Origin: Cladorhizidae sp. MBARI D1340-BT2
Taxonomy: Eukaryota; Porifera; Demospongiae; Poecilosclerida; Cladorhizidae
Assembly (NCBI GenBank): GCA_028752905.1
Contig: JAQNBH010000007.1
Span: forward strand, 45,803,526-45,867,525
Reading direction: 5' to 3'
DNA: 64,000 nucleotides
A program made the translations under genes and the position numbers. How positions within the stretch are numbered: position 1 is the first letter of the stretch; each line of letters begins with the position of its first letter. Under the pieces are notes generated by a model. That model searched no databases, was not told the DNA's origin, and saw only the letters and a list, made by a program, of their open reading frames with translations. This document shows positions 38,401 through 47,900 of this stretch, piece after piece.

Positions 38401-41400
38401 CACCTCAGCAGACTCCCAACCTGCAGCAGTGGCAGACCTCGGACCTGACAATTTTTTGCCATTCCTGTTGCAACTGAACGAGGCTTGTATTTCTCTACAT
38501 GGCAACAGTGTGTAGCTTGCAGGAAGAGCAAGTGCCGTTGAAGTTTCTCCGCAAGGTGAACAACTCTGGGGTGTACAGAGATCCAGTGGGAAGACAACAG
38601 TGTGGAAGACATAAAGAAACTCTTATTTGCATGCCCAGAGCTGCAGGTGATGGAACTCCTCGCCAACAATACTCATTAGAGTTCACGGATGCACAGCGAG
38701 CAGTGATGGCCGAGTACACCACTAAGCAAAGAGACTGTCAGACGTGTATATGATACTAACTGGAAAAGTGAAGCAGTCATTTCCAATGATTAGTTGTGCA
38801 TACATGAGCATGAAATGATGTACACAGACAAATTAAAATTGTACATAGAAAATAAATTGTCTTCTACACTTATAAGGGTCTTTTTACAAGGTAAGTGAGG
38901 TGATAATAAGTGAGGTGATAATAAGTGAGGTGATAATAAGTGAGGTGATAAACTTGGATAGGGCAAGTATCTAGTCTATAGGAGAGTCATGCATGATTAT
39001 AGAACATCATTAACATTTGAAATCTTGTTTTTTTTTGGAAATTCTGTTGACCAAGCAGTACAAACCTTTTAACCCTTAATATCCCTAAACCAATACCAGA
39101 TCCACATTAAGCCAGTGCTGAAGAACAGCAAGTTATATAACATTGTGTACAATATTGAAAATTTGATGTTTATTTTATGGAATTCCCGTTGGCGTTTTTT
39201 TCCTTCCTGGTCTCAATAAAGAAAAAAATATTTCTGAATATCATTATAGAGTAACTTTAAAGTGTCCATGGAGACCGACATGGATATATGTTTTGATAAA
39301 ATGTTGAGTCATTCTTAGTTAAGTACCAGCCCCATAAGTAGTGAAAGTGAAATTCTGTTACCGCGTGATCAAGCACAGTTATAACAGGAGGCAATTACCA
39401 ATGGAAGGGGGGAGGGGTTACTAGTTGAGGGTTTACAGTAAGAAATGATGCGGCATAAGTGGGTTGAATATACCACTTGTAGTGAGGCGGCATAAGGGGG
39501 TTGAATGCACCACTTGTAGTGAGGTGGCATAAGGGAGTTGAATGCACCACTTGTAGTGAGGCGGCATAAGGGAGTTGAATGCACCACTTGTAGTGAGGCG
39601 ACATAAGGGAGTTGAATGCACCACTTGTAGTGAGGCGGCATAAGGGAGTTGAATGCACCACTTGTAGTGAGGTGGCATAAGGGGGTTGAATGCACCACTT
39701 GTAGTGAGGCGGCATAAGGGAGTTGAATGCACCACTTGTAGTGAGGTGGCATAAGGGAGTTGAATGCACCACTTGTAGTGAGGTGGCATAAGGGAGTTGA
39801 ATGCACCACTTGTAGTGAGGTGGCATAAGGGAGTTGAATGCACCACTTGTAGTGAGGCGGCATAAGGGGGTTGAATGCACCACTTGTAGTGAGGCGGCAT
39901 AAGGGAGTTGAATGCACCACTTGTAGTGAGGTGGCATAAGGGAGTTGAATGCACCACTTGTAGTGAGGTGGCATAAGGGGGTTGAATGCACCACTTGTAG
40001 TGAGGCGGCATAAGGGAGTTGAATGCACCACTTGTAGTGAGGTGGCATAAGGGAGTTGAATGCACCAATTGTAGTGAGGCGGCATAAGGGGGTTGAATGC
40101 ACCACTTGTAGTGAGGCGGCATAAGGGAGTTGAATGCACCACTTGTAGTGAGGAGGCATAAGGGAGTTGAATGCACCACTTGTAGTGAGGTGGCATAAGG
40201 GAGTTGAATGTACCACTTGTAGTGAGGTGGCATAAGGGGGTTGAATGCACCACTTGTAGTGAGGTGGCATAAGGGAGTTGAATGCACCACTTGTAGTGAG
40301 GTGGCATAAGGGAGTTGAATGCACCACTTGTAGTGAGGTGGCATAAGGGAGTTGAATGCACCACTTGTAGTGAGGTGGCATAAGGGGGTTGAATGCACCA
40401 CTTGTAGTGAGGTACAACGTAGTCACTCGTTAAATTCTAGTCTTGCAGAACTTTTGTAGTCCATAAAATACAGTCTTGTAAACTTACTCTGTAAACTAAA
40501 CAAGACTGGTGTGAGAACTCGAACTAATTCGCATGCGGCTATTAGCATTGCACCACCTACTTGTTGAGCTGCAAACACTGGTAGGCCATGCACAGCTAGT
40601 TGTTGAGCTGCAAACACTGGTAGGCCATGCACAGCTAGTTGTTGAGCTGCAAACACTGGTAGGCCATGCACAGCTAGTTGTTGAGCTGCAAACACTGGTA
40701 GGCCATGCACAGCTAGTTGTTGAGCTGCAAACACTGGTAGGCCATGCACAGCTAGTTGTTGAGCTGCAAACACTGGTAGGCCATGCACAGCTAGTTGTTG
40801 AGCTGCAAACACTGGCAGGCCATGCACAGCTAGTTGTTGAGCTGCAAGCTCTGGTAGGCCATGCACAGCTAGTTGTTGAGCTGCAAACACTGGTAGGCCA
40901 TGCACAGCTAGTTGTTGAGCTGCAAACACTGGTAGGCCATGCACAGCTAGTTGTTGAGCTGCAAACACTGGTAGGCCATGCACAGCTAGTTGTTGAGCTG
41001 CAAACACTGGTAGGCCATGCCCAGCTAGTTGTTGAGCTGCAAACACTGGTAGGTCATGCACAGCTAGTTGTTGAGCTGCAAACACTGGTAGGTCATGCAC
41101 AGCTAGTTGTTGAGCTGCAAACACTGGTAGGCCATGCATAGCTAGTTGTTGAGCTGCAAACACTGGTAGGCCATGCACAGCTAGTTGTTGAGCTGCAAAC
41201 ACTGGTAGGCCATGCACAGCTAGTTGTTGAGCTGCAAACACTGGTAGGCCATGCCCACCTAGTTGTTGAGCTGCAAACACTGGTAGGCCATGCACACCTG
41301 GTTGTTGAGCTGCAAGCTCTGGTAGGCCATGCACAGCTAGTTGTTGAGCTGCAAACACTGGTAGGCCATGCACAGCTAGTTGTTGAGCTGCAAACACTGG

Positions 41401-41852
41401 CAGGCCATGCACAGCTAGTTGTTGAGCTGCAAGCTCTGGTAGGCCATGCACAGCTAGTTGTTGAGCTGCAAACACTGGTAGGCCATGCCCAGCTAGTTGT
41501 TGAGCTGCAAACACTGGTAGGCCATGCCCAGCTAGTTGTTGAGCTGCAAACACTGGTAGGCCATGCACAGCTAGTTGTTGAGCTGCAAACACTGGCAGGC
41601 CATGCACAGCTAGTTGTTGAGCTGCAAGCACTGGTAGGCCATGCACACCTGGTTGTTGACTCATAACATGAGCAGTACCAATGTCTCCTCAGATTTCTGC
41701 AGCGGTGTCCTGTTCCCTTCTTGACAAGTCGAGTGGGCCCGGTGGCCACACAGTGTGCATTAGCAGCTGTTGCCATCAACCACAGAGATGCCTATGCCAG
41801 CGTCATGAAGTATTTCCGGGACTTTGTCAGGCTGACCGAAGGAATAACTAAG
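14419..41852 (+). CDS. TNPO3: Transportin-3 (importin-beta family nuclear import receptor), partial, 13 exons
   Basis: Thirteen exons with GT-AG borders join in phase to about 685 residues that align end to end, almost without gaps, to human TNPO3 from about residue 145 to 830. Diagnostic segments are LPEEIHNRSLR, CLGSW, EAASDCICSS, CRCLRFMIRCVGQGSAS, HSCFLYLGSIMVDEFG and HPDTLDDTFRL. These match TNPO3 better than its paralogue importin-13. The family is a superhelix of HEAT repeats; TNPO3 carries SR-rich splicing factors into the nucleus and releases them on RanGTP. The N-terminal exons (Ran-binding end) and the last exons (about 90 residues) were not found; they lie outside the window or in the assembly gap. 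Exons: 14419-14482, 14543-14683, 24268-24363, 24637-24809, 24972-25110, 30186-30338, 30556-30666, 30800-30891, 33498-33921, 33979-34199, 35221-35290, 35353-35564, 41693-41852. No frameshift or stop breaks the joined frame, so the gene looks functional despite very long introns. Confidence 0.95.
14543..14683 (+). CDS. TNPO3: TNPO3 exon
   Basis: Starts after TTGTTGTAG and encodes 47 residues, from IHNRSLRLGQNRRKE to EILYR, matching human VHSRSLRIGANRRTE to LMKVFR. The donor is GTAAGA. The following intron is 9.6 kb and mostly 39-bp minisatellite. Confidence 0.93.
14735..14865. repeat. Short tandem repeat, about 33-36 bp unit, 4 copies
   Basis: The unit core is ATATTGTGGGTGGAGCTAA, with alternating ACAGCTACCCCC and TGGCCACTCCCC middles. 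It lies just inside the donor of the long second intron. Confidence 0.9.
14979..23215. repeat. Minisatellite, 39-bp unit, about 211 copies, in a TNPO3 intron
   Basis: The unit core is CTTGACATTCATCTTCAAGC followed by ATCTATATTTG and a variable slot of about 9 bases (GCTCCACCT, GTTCCTCCT, GTTACTCCT, GCCCTACCT). 24-bp and 36-bp deletion variants occur. Because 39 is a multiple of 3 and the unit lacks stops, frames of up to 2785 codons run through it on both strands. Rare variants recur at multiples of the unit, showing higher-order copying (GCCCTACCT near 15620, 16320, 16672, 17600, 18537). Confidence 0.97.
23216..23694. other. Intron sequence, no exon recognised
   Basis: Unique sequence after the 39-bp array. 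I looked for a TNPO3 exon and found none that fits; the expected next exon is at 24268. Confidence 0.6.
23695..23839. repeat. Inverted repeat (arms about 54 bp)
   Basis: The arm at 23695-23748 (AGGACTGCACCAGTGTAGAC...) pairs imperfectly with 23786-23839 (...GTCTACATGGGTGCAGTCCT) around a 37-base centre. It could be a small fold-back element. Confidence 0.7.
23935..24180. repeat. CACATCACATG / CACACG microsatellite
   Basis: Short CAC-rich repeats of 10-12 bp period end about 90 bp before the TNPO3 exon at 24268. Confidence 0.95.
24268..24363 (+). CDS. TNPO3: TNPO3 exon
   Basis: The acceptor is CGCTAG and the donor GTAAGT. The 32 residues contain CLGSWVQMGNF, aligned column by column with human CLGSWFNLGVL. 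This exon is short and sits just after a CAC-rich microsatellite, so gene finders could miss it. Joined to the previous exon it reads EILYR-VYACLGSW, which keeps the human spacing. Confidence 0.88.
24400..24570. repeat. Imperfect tandem repeat, about 33 bp, 5 copies
   Basis: The unit core is TTCACCATGGCAACACAGTA followed by CTCTAGTAATT, in the short intron between exons 3 and 4. Confidence 0.85.
24637..24809 (+). CDS. TNPO3: TNPO3 exon
   Basis: The acceptor is ATTTTAG. The exon encodes 57 residues including EAASDCICSSIF (human EAASDCVCSALY) and ends in the first two bases of an Arg codon. The donor is GTGTGG. It lies 273 bp after the previous exon. Confidence 0.95.
24812..24912. repeat. Donor-proximal GT-rich tandem repeat, 2 copies
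   Basis: Two copies of a unit starting GAGTGGGACATGTGTGATGT lie within 20 bases of the donor at 24810. Confidence 0.85.
24972..25110 (+). CDS. TNPO3: TNPO3 exon
   Basis: The acceptor is CTTGGCAG. The first base completes the Arg codon, followed by AQNISRIFIEMADTFL and ending HPDYE, matching human YCRIFTELCETFLE to HPQYE. The donor GTAAGA opens a 5.1-kb intron. Confidence 0.95.
25150..25665. repeat. Minisatellite, 22-bp unit, about 24 copies
   Basis: The unit core is AGCATGATGTGCAGAGTATA (with CACGATG variants in the middle block), starting about 40 bp after the donor at 25111. Related sequence occurs at 30130-30180, just before the acceptor of the same intron. Confidence 0.95.
25764..25940. 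repeat. 13-bp tandem repeat, about 13 copies
   Basis: The unit is GCTAGCCACACCT with CACGCCT and CATGCCT variants. Confidence 0.9.
25941..26610. other. Unique intron sequence left of the piggyBac fragment
   Basis: No named feature. Part of it may be the 5' end of the piggyBac element, but I could not find a clear terminus. Confidence 0.5.
26611..27284 (+). pseudogene. piggyBac transposase fragment, broken
   Basis: In shifting frames on the plus strand the sequence reads IQPFPSPVGSTIAIPESP and FSTDDVVDGIVTSMQKR, ISRYLHRVDNTKIASR, EIAVDE, then FQGQSS and MKPTNRGIKVWGWVNADGYF, GLGSGVVNYMTQNL, and HFDKYH at the end. The order matches the DDE core of piggyBac transposases: the domain opening, the DNTK block, EVAVDEAM with the first catalytic Asp, KPxKRGxKVW, and the xFDNYFTS motif. 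Stops and frameshifts are frequent, so it is inactive. It could be related to the piggyBac ends near 6619 and 12180. It lies in the sense direction in the TNPO3 intron. Confidence 0.75.
27390..27752. repeat. CA-rich microsatellite (CACACA/CACATGCA)
   Basis: Nearly pure alternating CA with TG and CG changes. It is interrupted twice by AGTTAGGTATTACCACCTGT-like spacers, so the block itself is repeated. Confidence 0.97.
27780..28400. repeat. Degenerate repeat ACTAACACATCACAAGC
   Basis: About 35 imperfect copies of a 17-18 bp unit, probably grown from the neighbouring CA tract. Confidence 0.9.
28526..29107. repeat. Minisatellite, 45-bp unit, 13 copies
   Basis: The unit core is AACAAGGCAGAGACCTCCAT. 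At 45 bp (15 codons) it stays open in several frames on both strands, which explains the local open frames. Confidence 0.97.
29108..30185. other. Mostly unique intron sequence
   Basis: Contains a 6-copy TAGGGC run (29736-29770), a G-run near 30010-30030, and remnants of the 22-bp unit at 30130-30180. Open frames of 64 and 91 codons (29310, 29558) have no similarity I recognise. Confidence 0.6.
30186..30338 (+). CDS. TNPO3: TNPO3 exon
   Basis: The acceptor is CAACTATAG. The exon has 51 residues starting IAESTFNVWYRLSEEL (human VVEISFNFWYRLGEHL). The donor GTGAGG is followed at once by more than 100 bp of repeated GTGAG motifs. Confidence 0.95.
30339..30482. repeat. GTGAG-rich tract at a splice donor
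   Basis: The true donor GTGAGG at 30339 is followed by many GTGAGT/GTGAGG copies in an irregular 4-18 bp periodicity up to 30482. Confidence 0.9.
30556..30666 (+). CDS. TNPO3: TNPO3 exon
   Basis: The acceptor is CTCTGCAG and the donor GTAGGT. The 37 residues contain SDDFTTFRRNVVELVRDVLF, aligned to human [20 protein letters not shown]. Confidence 0.95.
30800..30891 (+). CDS. TNPO3: TNPO3 exon
   Basis: The acceptor is TATGTTGTAG. The exon has 30 residues, LYASICKPGTAWNVTEACLF and beyond (human [20 protein letters not shown]), plus two bases of a Val codon. I placed the donor at GTGAGT (30892) because this consensus site, joined to the acceptor at 33497, gives exactly the human length between flanking conserved blocks. 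Confidence 0.9.
30950..32190. repeat. Minisatellite, 27-bp unit, about 46 copies
   Basis: The unit core is TAGCACAGTCTTAAGTACAG followed by TGGGATC. At 9 codons it gives open frames on both strands (VLSTVGSST on plus, LDPTVLKTV on minus). It lies in the 2.6-kb intron between exons 8 and 9. Confidence 0.97.
32205..33440. repeat. Minisatellite, 25-bp unit (22-bp variants), about 50 copies
   Basis: The unit core is GTCCTAGATAATATTTGACA followed by CCTCT. Rare variants (TTTCACACC, ATTGGACACC, TTTGTCC) recur in the same order about every 270-300 bp, a higher-order repeat. It ends about 60 bp before the acceptor of exon 9. Confidence 0.97.
33498..33921 (+). CDS. TNPO3: TNPO3 exon (largest)
   Basis: Starts after TGCCCACAG and completes the Val codon, then 141 residues starting DESELLPIAVPVLL and including LRLMGELAAWIDQHP and ASYAAKAVQNVC. 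Human counterparts are IELVGEMSEVVDRNP and ASAAAKAIHNIC. The donor is GTAAAC and the next intron is 57 bp. The open frame continues upstream of 33498, but the extra residues would disrupt the alignment. Confidence 0.93.
33979..34199 (+). CDS. TNPO3: TNPO3 exon
   Basis: The acceptor is TTTGCAG. The exon has 73 codons plus two bases, containing DPCVYLDRLATIFR (human DPTVFLDRLAVIFR) and VVERTC. The donor is GTGTGT at 34200. A 59-bp minisatellite begins at that donor. Confidence 0.94.
34200..35215. repeat. Minisatellite, 59-bp unit, about 17 copies, beginning at a splice donor
   Basis: Each unit contains GTGTGTGCAATGGAATCACT, which is the first 20 bases after the donor of exon 10. The array fills almost the whole intron up to the acceptor at 35220. 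The unit ends CTGTGACTAGT. Confidence 0.97.
35221..35290 (+). CDS. TNPO3: TNPO3 exon
   Basis: The acceptor is CTATGTAG. One base completes Arg, then CLRFMIRCVGQGSASILVSL (human [20 protein letters not shown]). The donor is GTGAGT and the next intron is 62 bp. Confidence 0.95.
35353..35564 (+). CDS. TNPO3: TNPO3 exon
   Basis: The acceptor is CCAGTGCAG. The exon has 70 codons plus two bases, beginning CVTIYQEYHHSCFLYLGSIM and ending HPDTLDDTFRLCA. Human has HSCFLYLGSILVDEYG and HPDTVDDLFRLAT. The donor is GTGACT. Confidence 0.95.
35640..35712. repeat. 16-bp tandem repeat, 4-5 copies
   Basis: The unit is GAAGGGTGGTTGCATG. Confidence 0.95.
35790..37305. repeat. Minisatellite, 32-bp unit, about 47 copies
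   Basis: The unit core is GGAGCACAGACAACTCCACT followed by GACTCTGAGGAA. Variants include CTACACTG, GAGCATAG, GAGTGCAG and GGCAGGAG. The unit lacks stops on the minus strand in all frames. Confidence 0.97.
37490..37882. repeat. 11-bp tandem repeat, about 35 copies
   Basis: The unit is CTCTGCTCCGG, highly uniform, with one shortened copy near 37801. Confidence 0.98.
38070..38375. repeat. Inverted repeat, arms about 105 bp
   Basis: The segment 38070-38172, containing CTTGTTCCTCTCACAGTCTC, is present in inverted, diverged form at 38272-38375 around a 100-base centre. The arms explain the similar open frames on both strands here. Confidence 0.8.
38376..39449. other. Unique intron sequence
   Basis: Contains a 15-bp GTGAGGTGATAATAA repeat of 4 copies (38890-38950). 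Open frames near 38500-38750 on both strands match nothing I recognise. Confidence 0.6.
39450..40412. repeat. Minisatellite, 37-bp unit, about 26 copies
   Basis: The unit core is GAATGCACCACTTGTAGTGA followed by GGTGGCATAAGGGAGTT, with GGCGG and GGGGGTT variants. The three minus frames are all open. Confidence 0.97.
40556..41660. repeat. Minisatellite, 39-bp unit (second family), about 28 copies
   Basis: The unit core is GAGCTGCAAACACTGGTAGG followed by CCATGCACAGCTAGTTGTT. It is unrelated to the 39-bp family at 14979. It ends about 30 bp before the acceptor of exon 13. Confidence 0.97.
41693..41852 (+). CDS. TNPO3: TNPO3 exon (last recognised)
   Basis: The acceptor is TCTCCTCAG. The exon has 54 residues including RFLQRCPVPFLTSRVGP and NHRDAYASVMKYFRDFV, aligned to human RFIQRSPVTLL and DHRDANCSVMRFLRDLI. 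The donor is GTGGGA. No later exon is recognisable before the window ends, so the next intron exceeds 22 kb or the exons fall in the gap. Confidence 0.93.
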
Positions 41853-41989
41853 GTGGGAGCCGCACTAGTAGCTCATGTATAACTATCACCTTGCATGTTT
41901 GTCTATGCTAAGCATGTACCAACATACTTATGAGTTATAAAGGTCAGTTCAGTTGTGGCCCTCTAATTGTGTTTGCAGCACACATGCAC

Positions 41990-44900
41990 AGATATATTAG
42001 TACTCCTGCACAGATATAATAGTGTAGCAGATGAGCACTCCTGCACAGATATAATAGTGTAGCAGATGAGTACTCCTGCACAGATATAATAGTGTAGCAG
42101 ATGAGCACTCCTGCACAGATATAATAGTGTAGCAGATGAGCACTCCTGCACAGATATAATAGTGTAGCAGATGAGTACTCCTGCACAGATATAATAGTGT
42201 AGCAGATGAGCACTCCTGCACAGATATAATAGTGTAGCAGATGAGCACTCCTGCACAGATATAATAGTGTAGCAGATGAGTACTCCTGCACAGATATAAT
42301 AGTGTAGCAGATGAGCACTCCTGCACAGATATAATAGTGTAGCAGATGAGTACTCCTGCACAGATATAATAGTGTAGCAGATGAGTACTCCTGCACAGAT
42401 ATAATAGTGTAGCAGATGAGTACTCCTGCACAGATATAATAGTGTAGCAGATGAGTACTCCCTGCACAGATATAATAGTGTAGCAGATGAGTACTCCTGC
42501 ACAGATATAATAGTGTAGCAGATGAGCACTCCTGCACAGATATAATAGTGTAGCAGATGAGTACTCCCTGCACAGATATAATAGTGTAGCAGATGAGCAC
42601 TCCTGCACAGATATAATAGTGTAGCAGATGAGCACTCCTGCACAGATATAATAGTGTAGCAGATGAGTACTCCTGCACAGATATAATAGTGTAGCAGATG
42701 AGTACTCCTGCACAGATATAATAGTGTAGCAGATGAGTACTCCTGCACAGATATAATAGTGTAGCAGATGAGTACTCCTGCACAGATATAATAGTGTAGC
42801 AGATGAGTACTCCTGCACAGATATAATAGTGTAGCAGATGAGTACTCCTGCACAGATATAATAGTGTAGCAGATGAGTACTCCTGCACAGATATAATAGT
42901 GTAGCAGATGAGTACTCCTGCACAGATATAATAGTGTAGCAGATGAGCACTCCTGCACAGATATAATAGTGTAGCAGATGAGCACTCCTGCACAGATATA
43001 ATAGTGTAGCAGATGAGTACTCCTGCACAGATATAATAGTGTAGCAGATGAGCACTCCTGCACAGATATAATAGTGTAGCAGATGAGTACTCCTGCACAG
43101 ATATAATAGTGTAGCAGATGAGTACTCCTGCACAGATATAATAGTGTAGCAGATGAGTACTCCTGCACAGATATAATAGTGTAGCAGATGAGTACTCCTG
43201 CACAGATTATAATAGTGTAGCAGATGAGCACTCCTGCACAGATATAATAGTGTAGCAGATGAGCACTCCTGCACAGATATAATAGTGTAGCAGATGAGTA
43301 CTCCTGCACAGATATAATAGTGTAGCAGATGAGTACTCCTGCACAGATATAATAGTGTAGCAGATGAGTACTCCTGCACAGATATAATAGTGTAGCAGAT
43401 GAGTACTCCTGCACAGATATAATAGTGTAGCAGATGAGTACTCCTGCACAGATATAATAGTGTAGCAGATGAGTACTCCTGCACAGATATAATAGTGTAG
43501 CAGATGAGCACTCCTGCACAGATATAATAGTGTAGCAGATGAGTACTCCTGCACAGATATAATAGTGTAGCAGATGAGTACTCCTGCACAGATATAATAG
43601 TGTAGCAGATGAGCACTCCTGCACAGATATAATAGTGTAGCAGATGAGTACTCCTGCACAGATATAATAGTGTAGCAGATGAGTACTCCTGCACAGATAT
43701 AATAGTGTAGCAGATGAGTACTCCTGCACAGATATAATAGTGTAGCAGATGAGTACTCCTGCACAGATATAATAGTGTAGCAGATGAGTACTCCTGCACA
43801 GATATAATAGTGTAGCAGATGAGCACTCCTGCACAGATATAATAGTGTAGCAGATGAGTACTCCTGCACAGATATAATAGTGTAGCAGATGAGTACTCCT
43901 GCACAGATATAATAGTGTAGCAGATGAGTACTCCTGCACAGATATAATAGTGTAGCAGATGAGTACTCCTGCACAGATATAATAGTGTAGCAGATGAGTA
44001 CTCCTGCACAGATATAATAGTGTAGCAGATGAGTACTCCTGCACAGATATAATAGTGTAGCAGATGAGTACTCCTGCACAGATATAATAGTGTAGCAGAT
44101 GAGTACTCCTGCACAGATATAATAGTGTAGCAGATGAGTACTCCTGCACAGATATAATAGTGTAGCAGATGAGCACTCCTGCACAGATATAATAGTGTAG
44201 CAGATGAGTACTCCTGCACAGATATAATAGTGTAGCAGATGAGTACTCCTGCACAGATATAATAGTGTAGCAGATGAGCACTCCTGCACAGATATAATAG
44301 TGTAGCAGATGAGTACTCCTGCACAGATATAATAGTGTAGCAGATGAGTACTCCTGCACAGATATAATAGTGTAGCAGATGAGTACTCCTGCACAGATAT
44401 AATAGTGTAGCAGATGAGTACTCCTGCACAGATATAATAGTGTAGCAGATGAGTACTCCTGCACAGATATAATAGTGTAGCAGATGAGCACTCCTGCACA
44501 GATATAATAGTGTAGCAGATGAGCACTCCTGCACAGATATAATAGTGTAGCAGATGAGTACTCCTGCACAGATATAATAGTGTAGCAGATGAGTACTCCT
44601 GCACAGATATAATAGTGTAGCAGATGAGCACTCCTGCACAGATATAATAGTGTAGCAGATGAGCACTCCTGCACAGATATAATAGTGTAGCAGATGAGTA
44701 CTCCTGCACAGATATAATAGTGTAGCAGATGAGTACTCCTGCACAGATATAATAGTGTAGCAGATGAGTACTCCTGCACAGATATAATAGTGTAGCAGAT
44801 GAGCACTCCTGCACAGATATAATAGTGTAGCAGATGAGTACTCCTGCACAGATATAATAGTGTAGCAGATGAGTACTCCTGCACAGATATAATAGTGTAG

Positions 44901-47900
44901 CAGATGAGCACTCCTGCACAGATATAATAGTGTAGCAGATGAGTACTCCTGCACAGATATAATAGTGTAGCAGATGAGTACTCCTGCACAGATATAATAG
45001 TGTAGCAGATGAGCACTCCTGCACAGATATAATAGTGTAGCAGATGAGCACTCCTGCACAGATATAATAGTGTAGCAGATGAGCACTCCTGCACAGATAT
45101 AATAGTGTAGCAGATGAGTACTCCTGCACAGATATAATAGTGTAGCAGATGAGTACTCCTGCACAGATATAATAGTGTAGCAGATGAGTACTCCTGCACA
45201 GATATAATAGTGTAGCAGATGAGTACTCCTGCACAGATATAATAGTGTAGCAGATGAGCACTCCTGCACAGATATAATAGTGTAGCAGATGAGTCACTCC
45301 TGCACAGATATAATAGTGTAGCAGATGAGCACTCCTGCACAGATATAATAGTGTAGCAGATGAGCACTCCTGCACAGATATAATAGTGTAGCAGATGAGT
45401 ACTCCTGCACAGATATAATAGTGTAGCAGATGAGTACTCCTGCACAGATATAATAGTGTAGCAGATGAGTACTCCTGCACAGATATAATAGTGTAGCAGA
45501 TGAGCACTCCTGCACAGATATAATAGTGTAGCAGATGAGTACTCCTGCACAGATATAATAGTGTAGCAGATGAGCACTCCTGCACAGATATAATAGTGTA
45601 GCAGATGAGTACTCCTGCACAGATATAATAGTGTAGCAGATGAGTACTCCTGCACAGATATAATAGTGTAGCAGATGAGTACTCCTGCACAGATATAATA
45701 GTGTAGCAGATGAGTACTCCTGCACAGATATAATAGTGTAGCAGATGAGTACTCCTGCACAGATATAATAGTGTAGCAGATGAGTACTCCTGCACAGATA
45801 TAATAGTGTAGCAGATGAGTACTCCTGCACAGATATAATAGTGTAGCAGATGAGTACTCCTGCACAGATATAATAGTGTAGCAGATGAGTACTCCTGCAC
45901 AGATATAATAGTGTAGCAGATGAGTACTCCTGCACAGATATAATAGTGTAGCAGATGAGTACTCCTGCACAGATATAATAGTGTAGCAGATGAGCACTCC
46001 TGCACAGATATAATAGTGTAGCAGATGAGTACTCCTGCACAGATATAATAGTGTAGCAGATGAGTACTCCTGCACAGATATAATAGTGTAGCAGATGAGT
46101 ACTCCTGCACAGATATAATAGTGTAGCAGATGAGTACTCCTGCACAGATATAATAGTGTAGCAGATGAGCACTCCTGCACAGATATAATAGTGTAGCAGA
46201 TGAGTACTCCTGCACAGATATAATAGTGTAGCAGATGAGTACTCCTGCACAGATATAATAGTGTAGCAGATGAGTACTCCTGCACAGATATAATAGTGTA
46301 GCAGATGAGTACTCCTGCACAGATATAATAGTGTAGCAGATGAGTACTCCTGCACAGATATAATAGTGTAGCAGATGAGCACTCCTGCACAGATATAATA
46401 GTGTAGCAGATGAGCACTCTGCACAGATATAATAGTGTAGCAGATGAGCACTCCTGCACAGATATAATAGTGTAGCAGATGAGTACTCCTGCACAGATAT
46501 AATAGTGTAGCAGATGAGCACTCCTGCACAGATATAATAGTGTAGCAGATGAGTACTCCTGCACAGATATAATAGTGTAGCAGATGAGCACTCCTGCACA
46601 GATATAATAGTGTAGCAGATGAGCACTCCTGCACAGATATAATAGTGTAGCAGATGAGTACTCCTGCACAGATATAATAGTGTAGCAGATGAGTACTCCT
46701 GCACAGATATAATAGTGTAGCAGATGAGTACTCCTGCACAGATATAATAGTGTAGCAGATGAGTACTCCTGCACAGATATAATAGTGTAGCAGATGAGTA
46801 CTCCTGCACAGATATAATAGTGTAGCAGATGAGTACTCCTGCACAGATATAATAGTGTAGCAGATGAGTACTCCTGCACAGATATAATAGTGTAGCAGAT
46901 GAGTACTCCTGCACAGATATTAATAGTGTAGCAGATGAGTACTCCTGCACAGATATAATAGTGTAGCAGATGAGTACTCCTGCACAGATATAATAGTGTA
47001 GCAGATGAGTACTCCTGCACAGATATAATAGTGTAGCAGATGAGTACTCCTGCACAGATATAATAGTGTAGCAGATGAGTACTCCTGCACAGATATAATA
47101 GTGTAGCAGATGAGTACTCCTGCACAGATATAATAGTGTAGCAGATGAGTACTCCTGCACAGATATAATAGTGTAGCAGATGAGCACTCCTGCACAGATA
47201 TAATAGTGTAGCAGATGAGTACTCCTGCACAGATATAATAGTGTAGCAGATGAGTACTCCTGCACAGATATAATAGTGTAGCAGATGAGTACTCCTGCAC
47301 AGATATAATAGTGTAGCAGATGAGTACTCCTGCACAGATATAATAGTGTAGCAGATGAGTACTCCTGCACAGATATAATAGTGTAGCAGATGAGTACTCC
47401 TGCACAGATATAATAGTGTAGCAGATGAGCACTCCTGCACAGATATAATAGTGTAGCAGATGAGTACTCCTGCACAGATATAATAGTGTAGCAGATGAGT
47501 ACTCCTGCACAGATATAATAGTGTAGCAGATGAGTACTCCTGCACAGATATAATAGTGTAGCAGATGAGCACTCCTGCACAGATATAATAGTGTAGCAGA
47601 TGAGTACTCCTGCACAGATATAATAGTGTAGCAGATGAGCACTCCTGCACAGATATAATAGTGTAGCAGATGAGTACTCCTGCACAGATATAATAGTGTA
47701 GCAGATGAGTACTCCTGCACAGATATAATAGTGTAGCAGATGAGTACTCCTGCACAGATATAATAGTGTAGCAGATGAGTACTCCTGCACAGATATAATA
47801 GTGTAGCAGATGAGTACTCCTGCACAGATATAATAGTGTAGCAGATGAGCACTCCTGCACAGATATAATAGTGTAGCAGATGAGTACTCCTGCACAGATA

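Noticed and set aside
38206..38753. Open frames of 75-99 codons on both strands
   Set aside because: Those before 38376 overlap the inverted repeat; the others show no domain, splice sites or similarity I know.
35741..41779. Many open frames in the 32-, 11-, 37- and 39-bp arrays
   Set aside because: Pure translations of tandem repeats in overlapping frames on both strands.
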